Shown one piece after another: positions 15,804 through 22,591 of a stretch of DNA of 43,034 nucleotides. Each line of letters opens with the position of its first letter. Within the stretch, counting starts at the first letter, position 1. The notes under the pieces are model-generated. The model was not told the origin of the DNA. It searched no databases and saw only the letters and a list, made by a program, of their open reading frames with translations. Source of the stretch: Bacteroidales bacterium (lineage in GTDB: Bacteria; Bacteroidota; Bacteroidia; Bacteroidales; F082); NCBI GenBank assembly GCA_013141455.1, contig JABFQW010000093.1, positions 1-43,034 of the forward strand, in the 5' to 3' direction. The translations under genes and the position numbers were made by a program.

Positions 15804-16967
15804 CTATTGAGGTTTGAAGTTCGGGTCCTTTGTCATAACTAATTCAAACCGTTTTCTAAGTCGGATATTATGCGGATTTGAAAAATAACGTGCAACCAAA
15901 TCACCCAGAAGACCAGAGATAATTATTGTCAGAATATATAAGCCCCAGACCCATTCACCGGAAAGATTCAGTTTATGATAAACTCTCACAAACAGAAAAA
16001 CGACAAACATATGTGTGAGATAAACCTCATAACTGTTTCGTCCGAGAAACCGAATGAATCCTGTGAATTTTGATGGTTGTTGCCGATTGTTCTCAAAGCG
16101 ACTTTGCATCCAGATCAAAATCATAGCGGTTCCTAAAGCCAATAAGGTAATATTTAAACCAACACCGGTAAGCCCCGTCAGGTAAACCAATTTCCTGAAA
16201 ACTGTAACTAATAAAAACAATGACCAGCCTGTTATTGCCGTTATCAACAACAATGTCTTGTTCATCGTAAATCTCTTCGAAACCAAGGCTGCCATACATC
16301 CAATCGAAATGGCATCCAGATAAGCGAAGTGATTTTTATCGCCAAGTTCGTTTCCCGGATACCAGGTTGTTCGGGCAAAAGGCGAAATAATAAGGAAAAC
16401 AGATATCAGTGCAACAAAATGCCACTCCTTTCGGCAAACAAAACAAACTATCGGAAAGAACAGATAAAAAACCTCTTCAATCGACAACGACCATAAAATA
16501 TCCCATGATCCCGGCAGATAACCAACCTGAATCTCCAGCCAGTTGACGTGAAAGGTGAGGGCTGCAAAAATTGACCTTGCAAGTGATGTTCGTGCCGGAT
16601 CGATAACAAAATCAGTGATTCCTGATAAATGAAGTATGGAAAGAATAATGAGAAGAGAAACCAATAACGGCATAATGCGGGCAAAGCGCATGGCATAAAA
16701 ACCGCGTAAACTCAGATCAGGTAAAGTTTTCCATTTGTTCAGCGCCGAATTGGTGATCAAAAAACCTGAGATAACAAAAAAGACACAAACCCCATAAAAA
16801 CCACTCCAGAATAGAATTTTGTAAAGCATACCAGGCATGACGCCCCCTAATAATGTTTCTTTGAAAGGGATGCGAATGTTCAGATGAAGTAAAATCACCG
16901 AAAGTATGGCAAGTCCTCTGAGTACATCTATTCCGCTGTTATGTCTGATTTCTGATTTTTCTTTCAT
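15804..16967 (-). CDS. Acyltransferase-3 family membrane protein (OafA-like)
   Basis: 387 residues from the ATG at 16967 (MKEKSEIRHNSGIDVLRG); the frame runs further up only to a TTG. About ten transmembrane segments follow. The family signature is clear: GIDVLRGLAILSVILLHLNI at the start (with the catalytic His) and FYGVCVFFVISGFLITNS, SWDILWSLSIEEVFYLFFP, and FLGRNSYEVYLTHMF later. These enzymes O-acetylate or otherwise acylate surface sugars across the inner membrane. There is no C-terminal SGNH domain. It stands alone, converging on the glycosidase genes, and its target is unknown. Confidence 0.93.
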   Translation of the reverse strand: MKEKSEIRHNSGIDVLRGLAILSVILLHLNIRIPFKETLLGGVMPGMLYKILFWSGFYGVCVFFVISGFLITNSALNKWKTLPDLSLRGFYAMRFARIMPLLVSLLIILSILHLSGITDFVIDPARTSLARSIFAALTFHVNWLEIQVGYLPGSWDILWSLSIEEVFYLFFPIVCFVCRKEWHFVALISVFLIISPFARTTWYPGNELGDKNHFAYLDAISIGCMAALVSKRFTMNKTLLLITAITGWSLFLLVTVFRKLVYLTGLTGVGLNITLLALGTAMILIWMQSRFENNRQQPSKFTGFIRFLGRNSYEVYLTHMFVVFLFVRVYHKLNLSGEWVWGLYILTIIISGLLGDLVARYFSNPHNIRLRKRFELVMTKDPNFKPQ

Positions 16968-17168
16968 CTTTTCTTTCACGGTTTTGGTTGCCCGAACCAA
17001 CGTATTTGGGTTTAAAGGTATAGTTTAACGCAAATTTTGAAGCGGAGATTGTGTGACAGATATAATTAATCAACGGTGAAAATGAATATAAGAAGATCCG
17101 TCTCCGGAAGAATGGCATGATCACGTTTAATAACCTTGTTTTTCACAGCCTGTTCAAAAAAGTGGAGC

Positions 17169-17176
17169 TACCTTTG
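17169..17176 (+). promoter_or_regulatory. Candidate -7 box for the first GyrI-like gene
   Basis: TACCTTTG matches TAnnTTTG, 56 bp before the start at 17232. A TCACAG(C)CC segment upstream (17143-17150) resembles TCACAGACC just upstream of the second GyrI-like gene (18451-18459), hinting that both respond to the same regulator. Confidence 0.4.
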
Positions 17177-17231
17177 TTGCTGTTTACGAAATAATACAAA
17201 AGAAAAATAGAATCTTTTTAAACCTGAATTA

Positions 17232-17693
17232 ATGGACAAAATAGAACTCGAAACGATAAAATTAATTGGGCTGGCATTAAAAACAAAGACAACGAATGCG
17301 TTGGGACAATCGGGCATCGATTGTGGAAATTTATGGCAGAAATTTGAAAATGAAGACCTGGTCGGTAAAATCCCCGACAAGCTAAGCGATGATATACTGG
17401 CTGTGTATCACCAATATGAAGGCGACCAAACCATGCCTTTTTCCTATTTTATTGGCTGTAAAGTAAAACCTGAGACTGTTGTACCCGAAGGTATGGATAG
17501 TTTAATAATACCAAAAGGCACATTTCAAAAAATCACTTCCCGTGGTGTGATGCCCGATTGTGTAGCAAACACATGGAAAGAAATATGGAACTCCGCAACT
17601 CCCAGAGCCTATACTGCCGACATTGAAGTGTATGACCAGAGAAGCAAAGATTGGAGTAATGCTGAGGTCGATTTTTATATTTCGGTTCGATAG
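17232..17693 (+). CDS. GyrI-like effector-binding domain protein
   Basis: 153 residues made of one GyrI-like (AraC effector-binding, SOUL-related) domain: LETIKLIGLALKTKT at the start, NLWQKFENEDLVGKIPDK, ILAVYHQYEGD, and the later PRAYTADIEVYD...AEVDFYISVR. Free-standing GyrI-like proteins bind small hydrophobic or cationic compounds, and some hydrolyse cyclopropanoids; which applies here is unknown. It lies 33 bp before the WYL regulator and is a paralogue of the protein at 18500 (shared KIPxK, VYxxYExDxTxP, GCKV, VPxGM). The start ATG is the first in frame and gives the family's usual length. Confidence 0.88.
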   Translation: MDKIELETIKLIGLALKTKTTNALGQSGIDCGNLWQKFENEDLVGKIPDKLSDDILAVYHQYEGDQTMPFSYFIGCKVKPETVVPEGMDSLIIPKGTFQKITSRGVMPDCVANTWKEIWNSATPRAYTADIEVYDQRSKDWSNAEVDFYISVR

Positions 17694-17726
17694 AGAACCC
17701 AACTATCTTATGGCATCCGACAAAGA

Positions 17727-18440
17727 ATGAACGACAACGATACAAAACGGCTTTCGCGGCTGACATCCATTTTGACCCAACTGCAAACGAAACGCTTGGT
17801 GACTGCTTCTGAACTTGCTGACAAATTCTCGGTCAGCGTCAGGACAATTTACCGCGACATCAGGGCTTTGGAACAATCGGGCGTGCCCGTTGTGGCAGAG
17901 GAAGGAAGAGGTTATTCGATCATGGAAGGTTACCGGATTCCGCCTATCATGTTTACCGAGAGTGAAGCAAACGCATTGATAACCGCGGAACAACTTGTAT
18001 CGAAAAACAAAGACGCTTCGTTTGTGAGAGAATATTCAGAAGCCATCAGTAAAATAAAATCGGTTTTGCGGCATAACACCAAGGACAAGGCTAACTTGCT
18101 TTCTGACAGGGTATTATTCAGACAAAATATTGATAATGACCGTACAAGTGATTATTTATCGACCTTACAATTGGCTCTGACGAATTTTAATCTCACAAAA
18201 ATTGAATATCACTCTCCCGACAACAACGAAACCACCAGCCGGACGATTGAACCTTTTGCCTTATACAGCACGCAGGAAAACTGGTTGCTGATTGCCTGGT
18301 GCCGTCTGCGTAACGATTTCAGGGCATTTCGCCTCGACCGGATCCGGAAATTGCAAATACTCAACGATACGTTTGAACCGCAAAAAATTACACTTCAGGA
18401 ATATTTCGATATCTGCCGGAAAAATAATCCCAACCCCTGA
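17727..18440 (+). CDS. YafY/WYL-family transcriptional regulator
   Basis: 237 residues. The N-terminal HTH_11 winged helix (about 3-70; LTSILTQLQTKRLVTASELADKFSVSVRTIYRDIRALE, then GVPVVAEEGRGYSIMEGYRIPP) is followed by the WYL domain (about 135-225; IEYHSPDNNETTSRTIEPFALYSTQENWLLIAWCRLRNDFRAFRLDRI). The WYL domain is thought to sense a ligand, often a nucleic acid or nucleotide. The gene sits between two GyrI-like genes. Its stop codon overlaps the inverted repeat TGACA-n6-TGTCA at 18438-18453, upstream of a -7 box, which is a likely target site. Confidence 0.92.
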   Translation: MNDNDTKRLSRLTSILTQLQTKRLVTASELADKFSVSVRTIYRDIRALEQSGVPVVAEEGRGYSIMEGYRIPPIMFTESEANALITAEQLVSKNKDASFVREYSEAISKIKSVLRHNTKDKANLLSDRVLFRQNIDNDRTSDYLSTLQLALTNFNLTKIEYHSPDNNETTSRTIEPFALYSTQENWLLIAWCRLRNDFRAFRLDRIRKLQILNDTFEPQKITLQEYFDICRKNNPNP

Positions 18441-18472
18441 CATAAGGCTGTCACAGACCGGTTTTACTTTTG
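18438..18472 (+). promoter_or_regulatory. Candidate WYL operator and promoter of the GyrI-BtrH operon
   Basis: TGACA-taaggc-TGTCA (18438-18453) is a perfect 5-bp inverted repeat. It is followed 11 bp later by TACTTTTG (18465-18472), a perfect TAnnTTTG -7 box, 27 bp before the start at 18500. The repeat begins on the stop codon of the WYL gene. Its place upstream of -7 suits activation or repression by that regulator, which is inferred. Confidence 0.5.
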
Positions 18473-18499
18473 TGGCTTAACATTAAAACACAAAGTAAT

Positions 18500-18958
18500 A
18501 TGAGTATTCAGCAAATTAAAAAATTCAGCGTTATCGGTATTTCCGTGAGGACAACCAACGAAAACGGACAAGCGGGAAATGACATCACCGCGCTTTGGAA
18601 TAAATTCATGTCGGAGGATATTCTTGAAAAAATTCCCAACAAAATTGACAATTCAATTTATTGCGTTTACACCGATTATGAAAAAGACCATACAAAACCT
18701 TATACTGTCATCCTTGGTTGTAAAGTCATAAATCCGGACAATATACCGGTTGGAATGGTTGGCAAATCCATCGAAGGTGGTAAGTATGAAAAATATGTAG
18801 CTAAGGGAAATATATTGCAGGGAATAGTTTTCGACGCATGGAATAAAATATGGGGTTTAGATATCCCAAGAACATACATAGCTGACTTTGAAGTTTACAG
18901 TGAAACAATCAAGAACCTGGAAGACGCGGAAGTTGACATATTTATAGATATTAAATAA
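18500..18958 (+). CDS. GyrI-like effector-binding domain protein (second paralogue)
   Basis: 152 residues from the ATG at 18500 (MSIQQIKKFSVIGISVRTTN); a frame ten residues longer would start inside the promoter. One GyrI-like domain: ALWNKFMSEDILEKIPNK, IYCVYTDYEKDHTKPY, VILGCKVIN, then RTYIADFEVYSE and the acidic end DAEVDIFIDIK. It is a clear paralogue of the protein at 17232. The BtrH-like gene starts only 10 bp after its stop, so the two share a transcript controlled by the promoter at 18465. Ligand unknown. Confidence 0.88.
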   Translation: MSIQQIKKFSVIGISVRTTNENGQAGNDITALWNKFMSEDILEKIPNKIDNSIYCVYTDYEKDHTKPYTVILGCKVINPDNIPVGMVGKSIEGGKYEKYVAKGNILQGIVFDAWNKIWGLDIPRTYIADFEVYSETIKNLEDAEVDIFIDIK

Positions 18959-18968
18959 TAAAAAGACC

Positions 18969-19955
18969 ATGATCATAGATAATTTCAAGCCGTTCGAAGG
19001 CCAGCATTGCGAAACAACAGCCACGGGTACTTTATTGCATCAACTTGGTATTGAACTGACTGAACCCATGCTTTTTGGCTTAGGCGAAGGGCTTGGATTT
19101 ATCTTTTGGAATATGAAAACGATGTCGTTTCCTTTCATCGGAGGTAGAATAAAACCTGATGTCTTAACCGAAAATATTGCCAGGAATCTGAACCTTAGGC
19201 TTACAGTGAACGAAACTTCATCACAGCAAAAAGCCTGGAACAACGTAAAGACACTCATCGACCAGGGGCAGGTTGTTGGTTTAAAACTCGACTGTTATCA
19301 TCTCGAATATTTCTCGCGCCATTTTCACTTCGCCGGCCACTATGTTGCGCTTTATGGCTACGACCACGACACTGCTTTTTTGGTTGACACGAAACAGCAA
19401 GGAGGAAAAGTAAAAACATCCTTGAAAAACTTAGCGTTGGCACGGGCCGAAAAAGGACCGATGGCCTCAAAAAACCTGTATTATACGCTTCATAAATCAG
19501 ACAAAGATTTCGACTTAAAACAAGCCATCGTTACTGCAATCAAAAACAATGCAAACGATTATTTACATCCACCGATTGCAAATATCGGCTACAAGGGAAT
19601 AATGAAAGCAAGTTCAGAAATTATTACATGGTTCCGGCAAAGTAATGACATTGAGAACGACTTTAAAACAACAGCTTCACTGATGGAAAAAGCAGGAACC
19701 GGCGGTGCGTTGTTCCGGAATTTGTACCGCGATTTTTTGTTGGAAAGCCATGAATTGTTTAAAAGCGATATATTGAAATCAGCCTGCATTGAATTTGTTG
19801 ACATCGCAAACCTCTGGACTTCCGTATCGGACTTATTCGTGAAAGTGAGCCAAACGAAAGACTTCATTTATATTCAGGAAGCATCGGATATATTGAAAGA
19901 AATAGCATCGAAAGAAAAAAGAGCGATGGAAAAGTTATTAACCATAACAGTATGA
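18969..19955 (+). CDS. BtrH N-terminal domain / DUF4872 cysteine enzyme
   Basis: 328 residues. Residues about 1-145 match the BtrH N-terminal domain, a papain-like fold: Cys14 in GQHCETTATGTLL, His124 in FAGHYVALYGYD and Asp140 in AFLVDTKQ form a plausible Cys-His-Asp triad. The rest is the helical DUF4872 part. In butirosin synthesis BtrH transfers an acyl group from an acyl carrier protein to an aminoglycoside; stand-alone homologues are widespread and their substrates unknown. There is no peptide synthetase, PKS or carrier protein nearby. The gene is the last of the GyrI-BtrH unit. Confidence 0.85.
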   Translation: MIIDNFKPFEGQHCETTATGTLLHQLGIELTEPMLFGLGEGLGFIFWNMKTMSFPFIGGRIKPDVLTENIARNLNLRLTVNETSSQQKAWNNVKTLIDQGQVVGLKLDCYHLEYFSRHFHFAGHYVALYGYDHDTAFLVDTKQQGGKVKTSLKNLALARAEKGPMASKNLYYTLHKSDKDFDLKQAIVTAIKNNANDYLHPPIANIGYKGIMKASSEIITWFRQSNDIENDFKTTASLMEKAGTGGALFRNLYRDFLLESHELFKSDILKSACIEFVDIANLWTSVSDLFVKVSQTKDFIYIQEASDILKEIASKEKRAMEKLLTITV

Positions 19956-20013
19956 TATTGCGTGAAATAGTCCAATTTATAAGTTCAACTATCGTCTTTA
20001 CCTTTTCGGCTTC

Positions 20014-20490
20014 TTAATCAGTTAATTTTTGGTGTTTTATCAGTTTATCGATTGTCTTACCGATACGTTCTACTTTCGTTTCGTCTGTTTTTGCTGAATA
20101 GATCCATTCAATAAAAGCTTTCTGTTCACCGTTGGAGTAGGTTAAAAATGTTTCATAAACACCAGGTTCCTCCAAAAAGCAAAGTTTCAGTTCTTCCGTA
20201 ATTTCGGTCGGCAAGTTGTCAGCATACAAAATTACCTGAACAAAATCACCTTCTTTTTTACCGATTTTCTTTCTGATGTCAGCCTTTACGGGTAGAAACA
20301 GATTGCCATTTCCCATAGGCATCAGGTGATAATTTTTTATTTCGTAATCATCGATTGTTCCGCGAACCCTGACCCAGCCAAAATGGGAATGCTTATCCTG
20401 CAGAATCTCGGGAATCTGAGCGTATGTCCAGCCACCTTTTCCGGCTATTTTCTCGAGTAGGTATTTTTTATTTACCAATGGTTTTTCCAT
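20014..20490 (-). CDS. DUF1905 / YdeI-OmpD-associated domain protein
   Basis: 158 residues, cytoplasmic. Residues about 15-95 are the DUF1905 barrel (GGWTYAQIPEI, FGWVRVRGTIDDYEI, LMPMGNGNLFLPVKADIRKKIGKKEGDFVQV). The end (EWIYSAKTDETKVERIGKTIDKL) is the Bacteriocin-protection/OmpD-associated YdeI tail, with the characteristic A(K/R)xxxTRxxRI-like pattern. The two domains are often joined in Bacteroidota. Members are linked to resistance to cationic peptides in a few bacteria, but the molecular role is unclear. It converges on the BtrH-like gene. Confidence 0.88.
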   Translation of the reverse strand: MEKPLVNKKYLLEKIAGKGGWTYAQIPEILQDKHSHFGWVRVRGTIDDYEIKNYHLMPMGNGNLFLPVKADIRKKIGKKEGDFVQVILYADNLPTEITEELKLCFLEEPGVYETFLTYSNGEQKAFIEWIYSAKTDETKVERIGKTIDKLIKHQKLTD

Positions 20491-20535
20491 CCTGATTTAT
20501 ACCTTTTGTTGTTGAATTATCTTATCTATTACCCT

Positions 20536-20758
20536 GCTACCGCGCGACCAATGTCATTAAGTTAACAGAAAATGCCACAAAAATTAACCGCAGAGAGCCG
20601 CAAAGGTTTACGCAGAGTTTTGCAGAGAAGGCCGTCGAATAAGAACTCTGTGGCTCTCTGCGCCTTCTCAGCGAACCCTGTCAGCCGCCAGGCAGGTTTG
20701 CGGTAAAAACATTTCAGATTCAAAATCCTTAACTTAATGACATTGTGCGCGCAGTAGC
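20536..20758. repeat. 223-bp composite palindromic element (MITE-like)
   Basis: The two 30-bp ends, 20536-20565 and 20729-20758, are inverted repeats with 27 of 30 matches (GCTACCGCGCGACC... and its complement). Inside is a second inverted pair, CGCAGAGAGCC (20588-20598) and its exact complement (20651-20661), within the dispersed CGCAGAG/GCAAAG type of repeat. The ends resemble the outer arms at 12072. There is no transposase inside, so any movement would need one elsewhere. Confidence 0.8.
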
Positions 20759-20875
20759 GGGGGCGGGTTTCGGAGCACAAAGTTTTAATTTATTACTAAA
20801 GTTTATTATAAGCACAAAGTTCCAAGTTTGTACGTCAGCTCGCCTGTCGCAAAATCCTTATTATTAGCAGCATTA

Positions 20876-21477
20876 TTAGTTTGCTATGTATGCCTCAGTC
20901 AAAGGAGCCTCGTGAAATATTAGTCTTGTTGTCTCAATATTACATCTTTCATTATATACCTGAATAAGCTCATCCTTTTTTGCTTGAGTCGTGAAGCCAA
21001 AAACAAGTAATATTCCCCTGTAATAGCCATTTTCCAAGTTCTGCATACAATTAATAGTTCTTATATCTTTGAGAAAGCCTGTGTTCTCATTATTTATAGT
21101 CGCTTAATAGTTCTTATATCTTTGAGAAAGCCTGTGTTCTCATTATTTATAGTCGCTCCCTCAAAAGTTTTTACTTCTATTATTGTGTGATTGTCTTCAT
21201 GTCCCATTTGTCCAGGTCTATGAAGAAGAAAGTCCGGACTGACTCTTCCACAAAATGGAGCTATTAATTCGTGACCTGCTTTATCAATTTCACCACTAAA
21301 TGTATAACCTAAATTTGGAAGTTTATTTCTGATATGTCGATATAATTCGTAACAGTAATTTCTTTCTCGTTGTATATGCTCCGCAGCGTAAGCTACAGGC
21401 AAATTAAAATAGTTAGGTTCTATTAACGCTGTCGATAATAATAGACTGTTCAATAATGTGTCAAATATCTCGTCCAT
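20876..21477 (-). pseudogene. PD-(D/E)XK nuclease-like gene broken by a 53-bp duplication
   Basis: From ATG 21477 the frame now stops at 21094 (127 residues). With one copy of the 53-bp tandem duplication removed, it runs on to TAA at 20876, giving 182 residues. The restored tail (CMQNLENGYYRGILLVFGF, then CNIETTRLIFHEAPLTEAYIAN) is clearly protein-like. The core PDFLLHRPG...NHTIIEVKTFEG has the D...ExK of PD-(D/E)XK nucleases, and GYTFSGEIDKAGHELIAPFCGRVSPDF before it is the usual strand-rich lead-in. In the present allele the nuclease motif is kept but the last third is lost. It follows the 237-residue gene by 28 bp. Substrate and activity are unknown; a restriction or defence role is inferred. 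Confidence 0.8.
21051..21156. repeat. Exact 53-bp direct tandem duplication
   Basis: Two identical 53-bp copies, 21051-21103 and 21104-21156, lie head to tail. Because 53 is not a multiple of three, the second copy shifts the frame and creates the stop at 21094. Absence of any mismatch means the duplication is recent or is kept identical. Loss of one copy would restore the gene. Confidence 0.95.
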
Positions 21478-21505
21478 ATTTTGTTTTAGTGTATTTAAAG
21501 CTACA

Positions 21506-22219
21506 TTAGCAGTGGTGCATATAAGTTTTAAGAGTATGTCCTATCTCAGTTAAGTAAATGTTTAAATCTCCACCGTCAACAACATATTTGTCTGACATTT
21601 TGTAATCATCTTGGTCTCGAACTGACACAGGGTCTGTATAAGTGGTACAAATTCCAACGGTGATTAAACTATTCTCAAAGTCTGAAAACCCTTTTTCCCA
21701 ATATGCAATTCTCCTTTCTAGTACTTTGTTTTCCGTTTCAAGGAATTGTTCGAAATCTTGAACTAATAGTCTCTGAATAATTGTCGACCCTCGTAAAAAA
21801 TCAGAGTAAGTAATTTCTTCTTTAAGAAAGGCTGAGAAAAGTATGGCAATATACTTTGATGTTATATGATCTTCGCATTTGTCAATAATGTATAATAATT
21901 TTTCTCCAATTCTAATTTTATGTTTGTCAGACTTTTCAATTGAAAAAATAAGTTTTTGTCTTTTTTCAGTTTCAATATCTTGTAACTCTGATAGGAAATA
22001 AATAAGTTTTTTGATTAGTAATCTATCATTTAAACTAAGTGAAGCTTTCGTCAATCCTACAATGGTTCCAATTATAGGAATATCACGCAATATCCCTTCA
22101 TTTAGTAGTGTGTCAGTAAAGGCTTCGGCAAGATCCGTAGTCACACTCTGTAAGTTAGAGTCCTTTAGTGTTTCCTCTAATGAATTTGAAAGGCTGCTAA
22201 TTTCGTTTGTTGTTCTCAT
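21506..22219 (-). CDS. Unrecognised 237-residue helical protein, partner of the nuclease-like gene
   Basis: 237 residues from ATG 22219. The segment GILRDIPIIGTIVGLTKASLSLNDRLLIKKL (about 41-72) is a hydrophobic, glycine-spaced stretch; the rest is mostly helical (YFLSELQDIETEKRQK, IGEKLLYIIDKCEDH, KYIAILFSAFLKEEITYSDFLRG) with a strand-like end. I recall similar unannotated Bacteroidota proteins with a DIPIVGT segment next to defence-type genes, but I cannot name a family. The hydrophobic segment might insert in a membrane. No signal peptide. It precedes the nuclease-like gene in one transcript and is as AT-rich as that gene, more so than the flanks. Function unknown. Confidence 0.7.
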   Translation of the reverse strand: MRTTNEISSLSNSLEETLKDSNLQSVTTDLAEAFTDTLLNEGILRDIPIIGTIVGLTKASLSLNDRLLIKKLIYFLSELQDIETEKRQKLIFSIEKSDKHKIRIGEKLLYIIDKCEDHITSKYIAILFSAFLKEEITYSDFLRGSTIIQRLLVQDFEQFLETENKVLERRIAYWEKGFSDFENSLITVGICTTYTDPVSVRDQDDYKMSDKYVVDGGDLNIYLTEIGHTLKTYMHHC

Positions 22220-22591
22220 TATATTGCTGCCAATGAATGGCTATATACCCAATGCGGTGAATACTTTGTATTTATATAGATACGCTGCAGATCAGCAAAG
22301 CAAGCTCCAACACAAACAAAATCAGTACTTTTCCTGTGTTTATCCAACTCAATTTCGAAAGTATGCATGATGATTAGTTTGTTTTACTGTTTGTTTTGTT
22401 GTTACAGCACACCAAATGTAATTGACTTATTTCACAAATACAAATTTGAATTTTCTGTTTACACAATCTACTTAATCGTCTTACATTTCTGAATAGACAC
22501 CATACATTTGTAACTTTTTCTTAACAAAAGTGTAGATAAGCTCCCGTTTCAAGGGTTTGGGGCAAAAAGACACACACAGTAAGGCATAATT
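22220..22591. other. Intergenic gap carrying the module promoter
   Basis: 372 bp between the two minus-strand genes. It holds the promoter at 22413-22443 and is AT-rich on its left part. I see no other gene or structure, and no terminator for the penicillin-binding protein. Confidence 0.5.
22413..22443 (-). promoter_or_regulatory. Promoter of the nuclease-like two-gene module
   Basis: The minus strand reads TACATTTG (22413-22420), a perfect TAnnTTTG, with TTG (22441-22443) 20 nt upstream, the best spacing in the window. The leader to the start codon at 22219 would be nearly 190 nt, which is long. Confidence 0.55.

Noticed and set aside
21051..21156. CRISPR-like repeat
   Set aside because: Only two adjacent copies with no spacer between them, so it is a tandem duplication.
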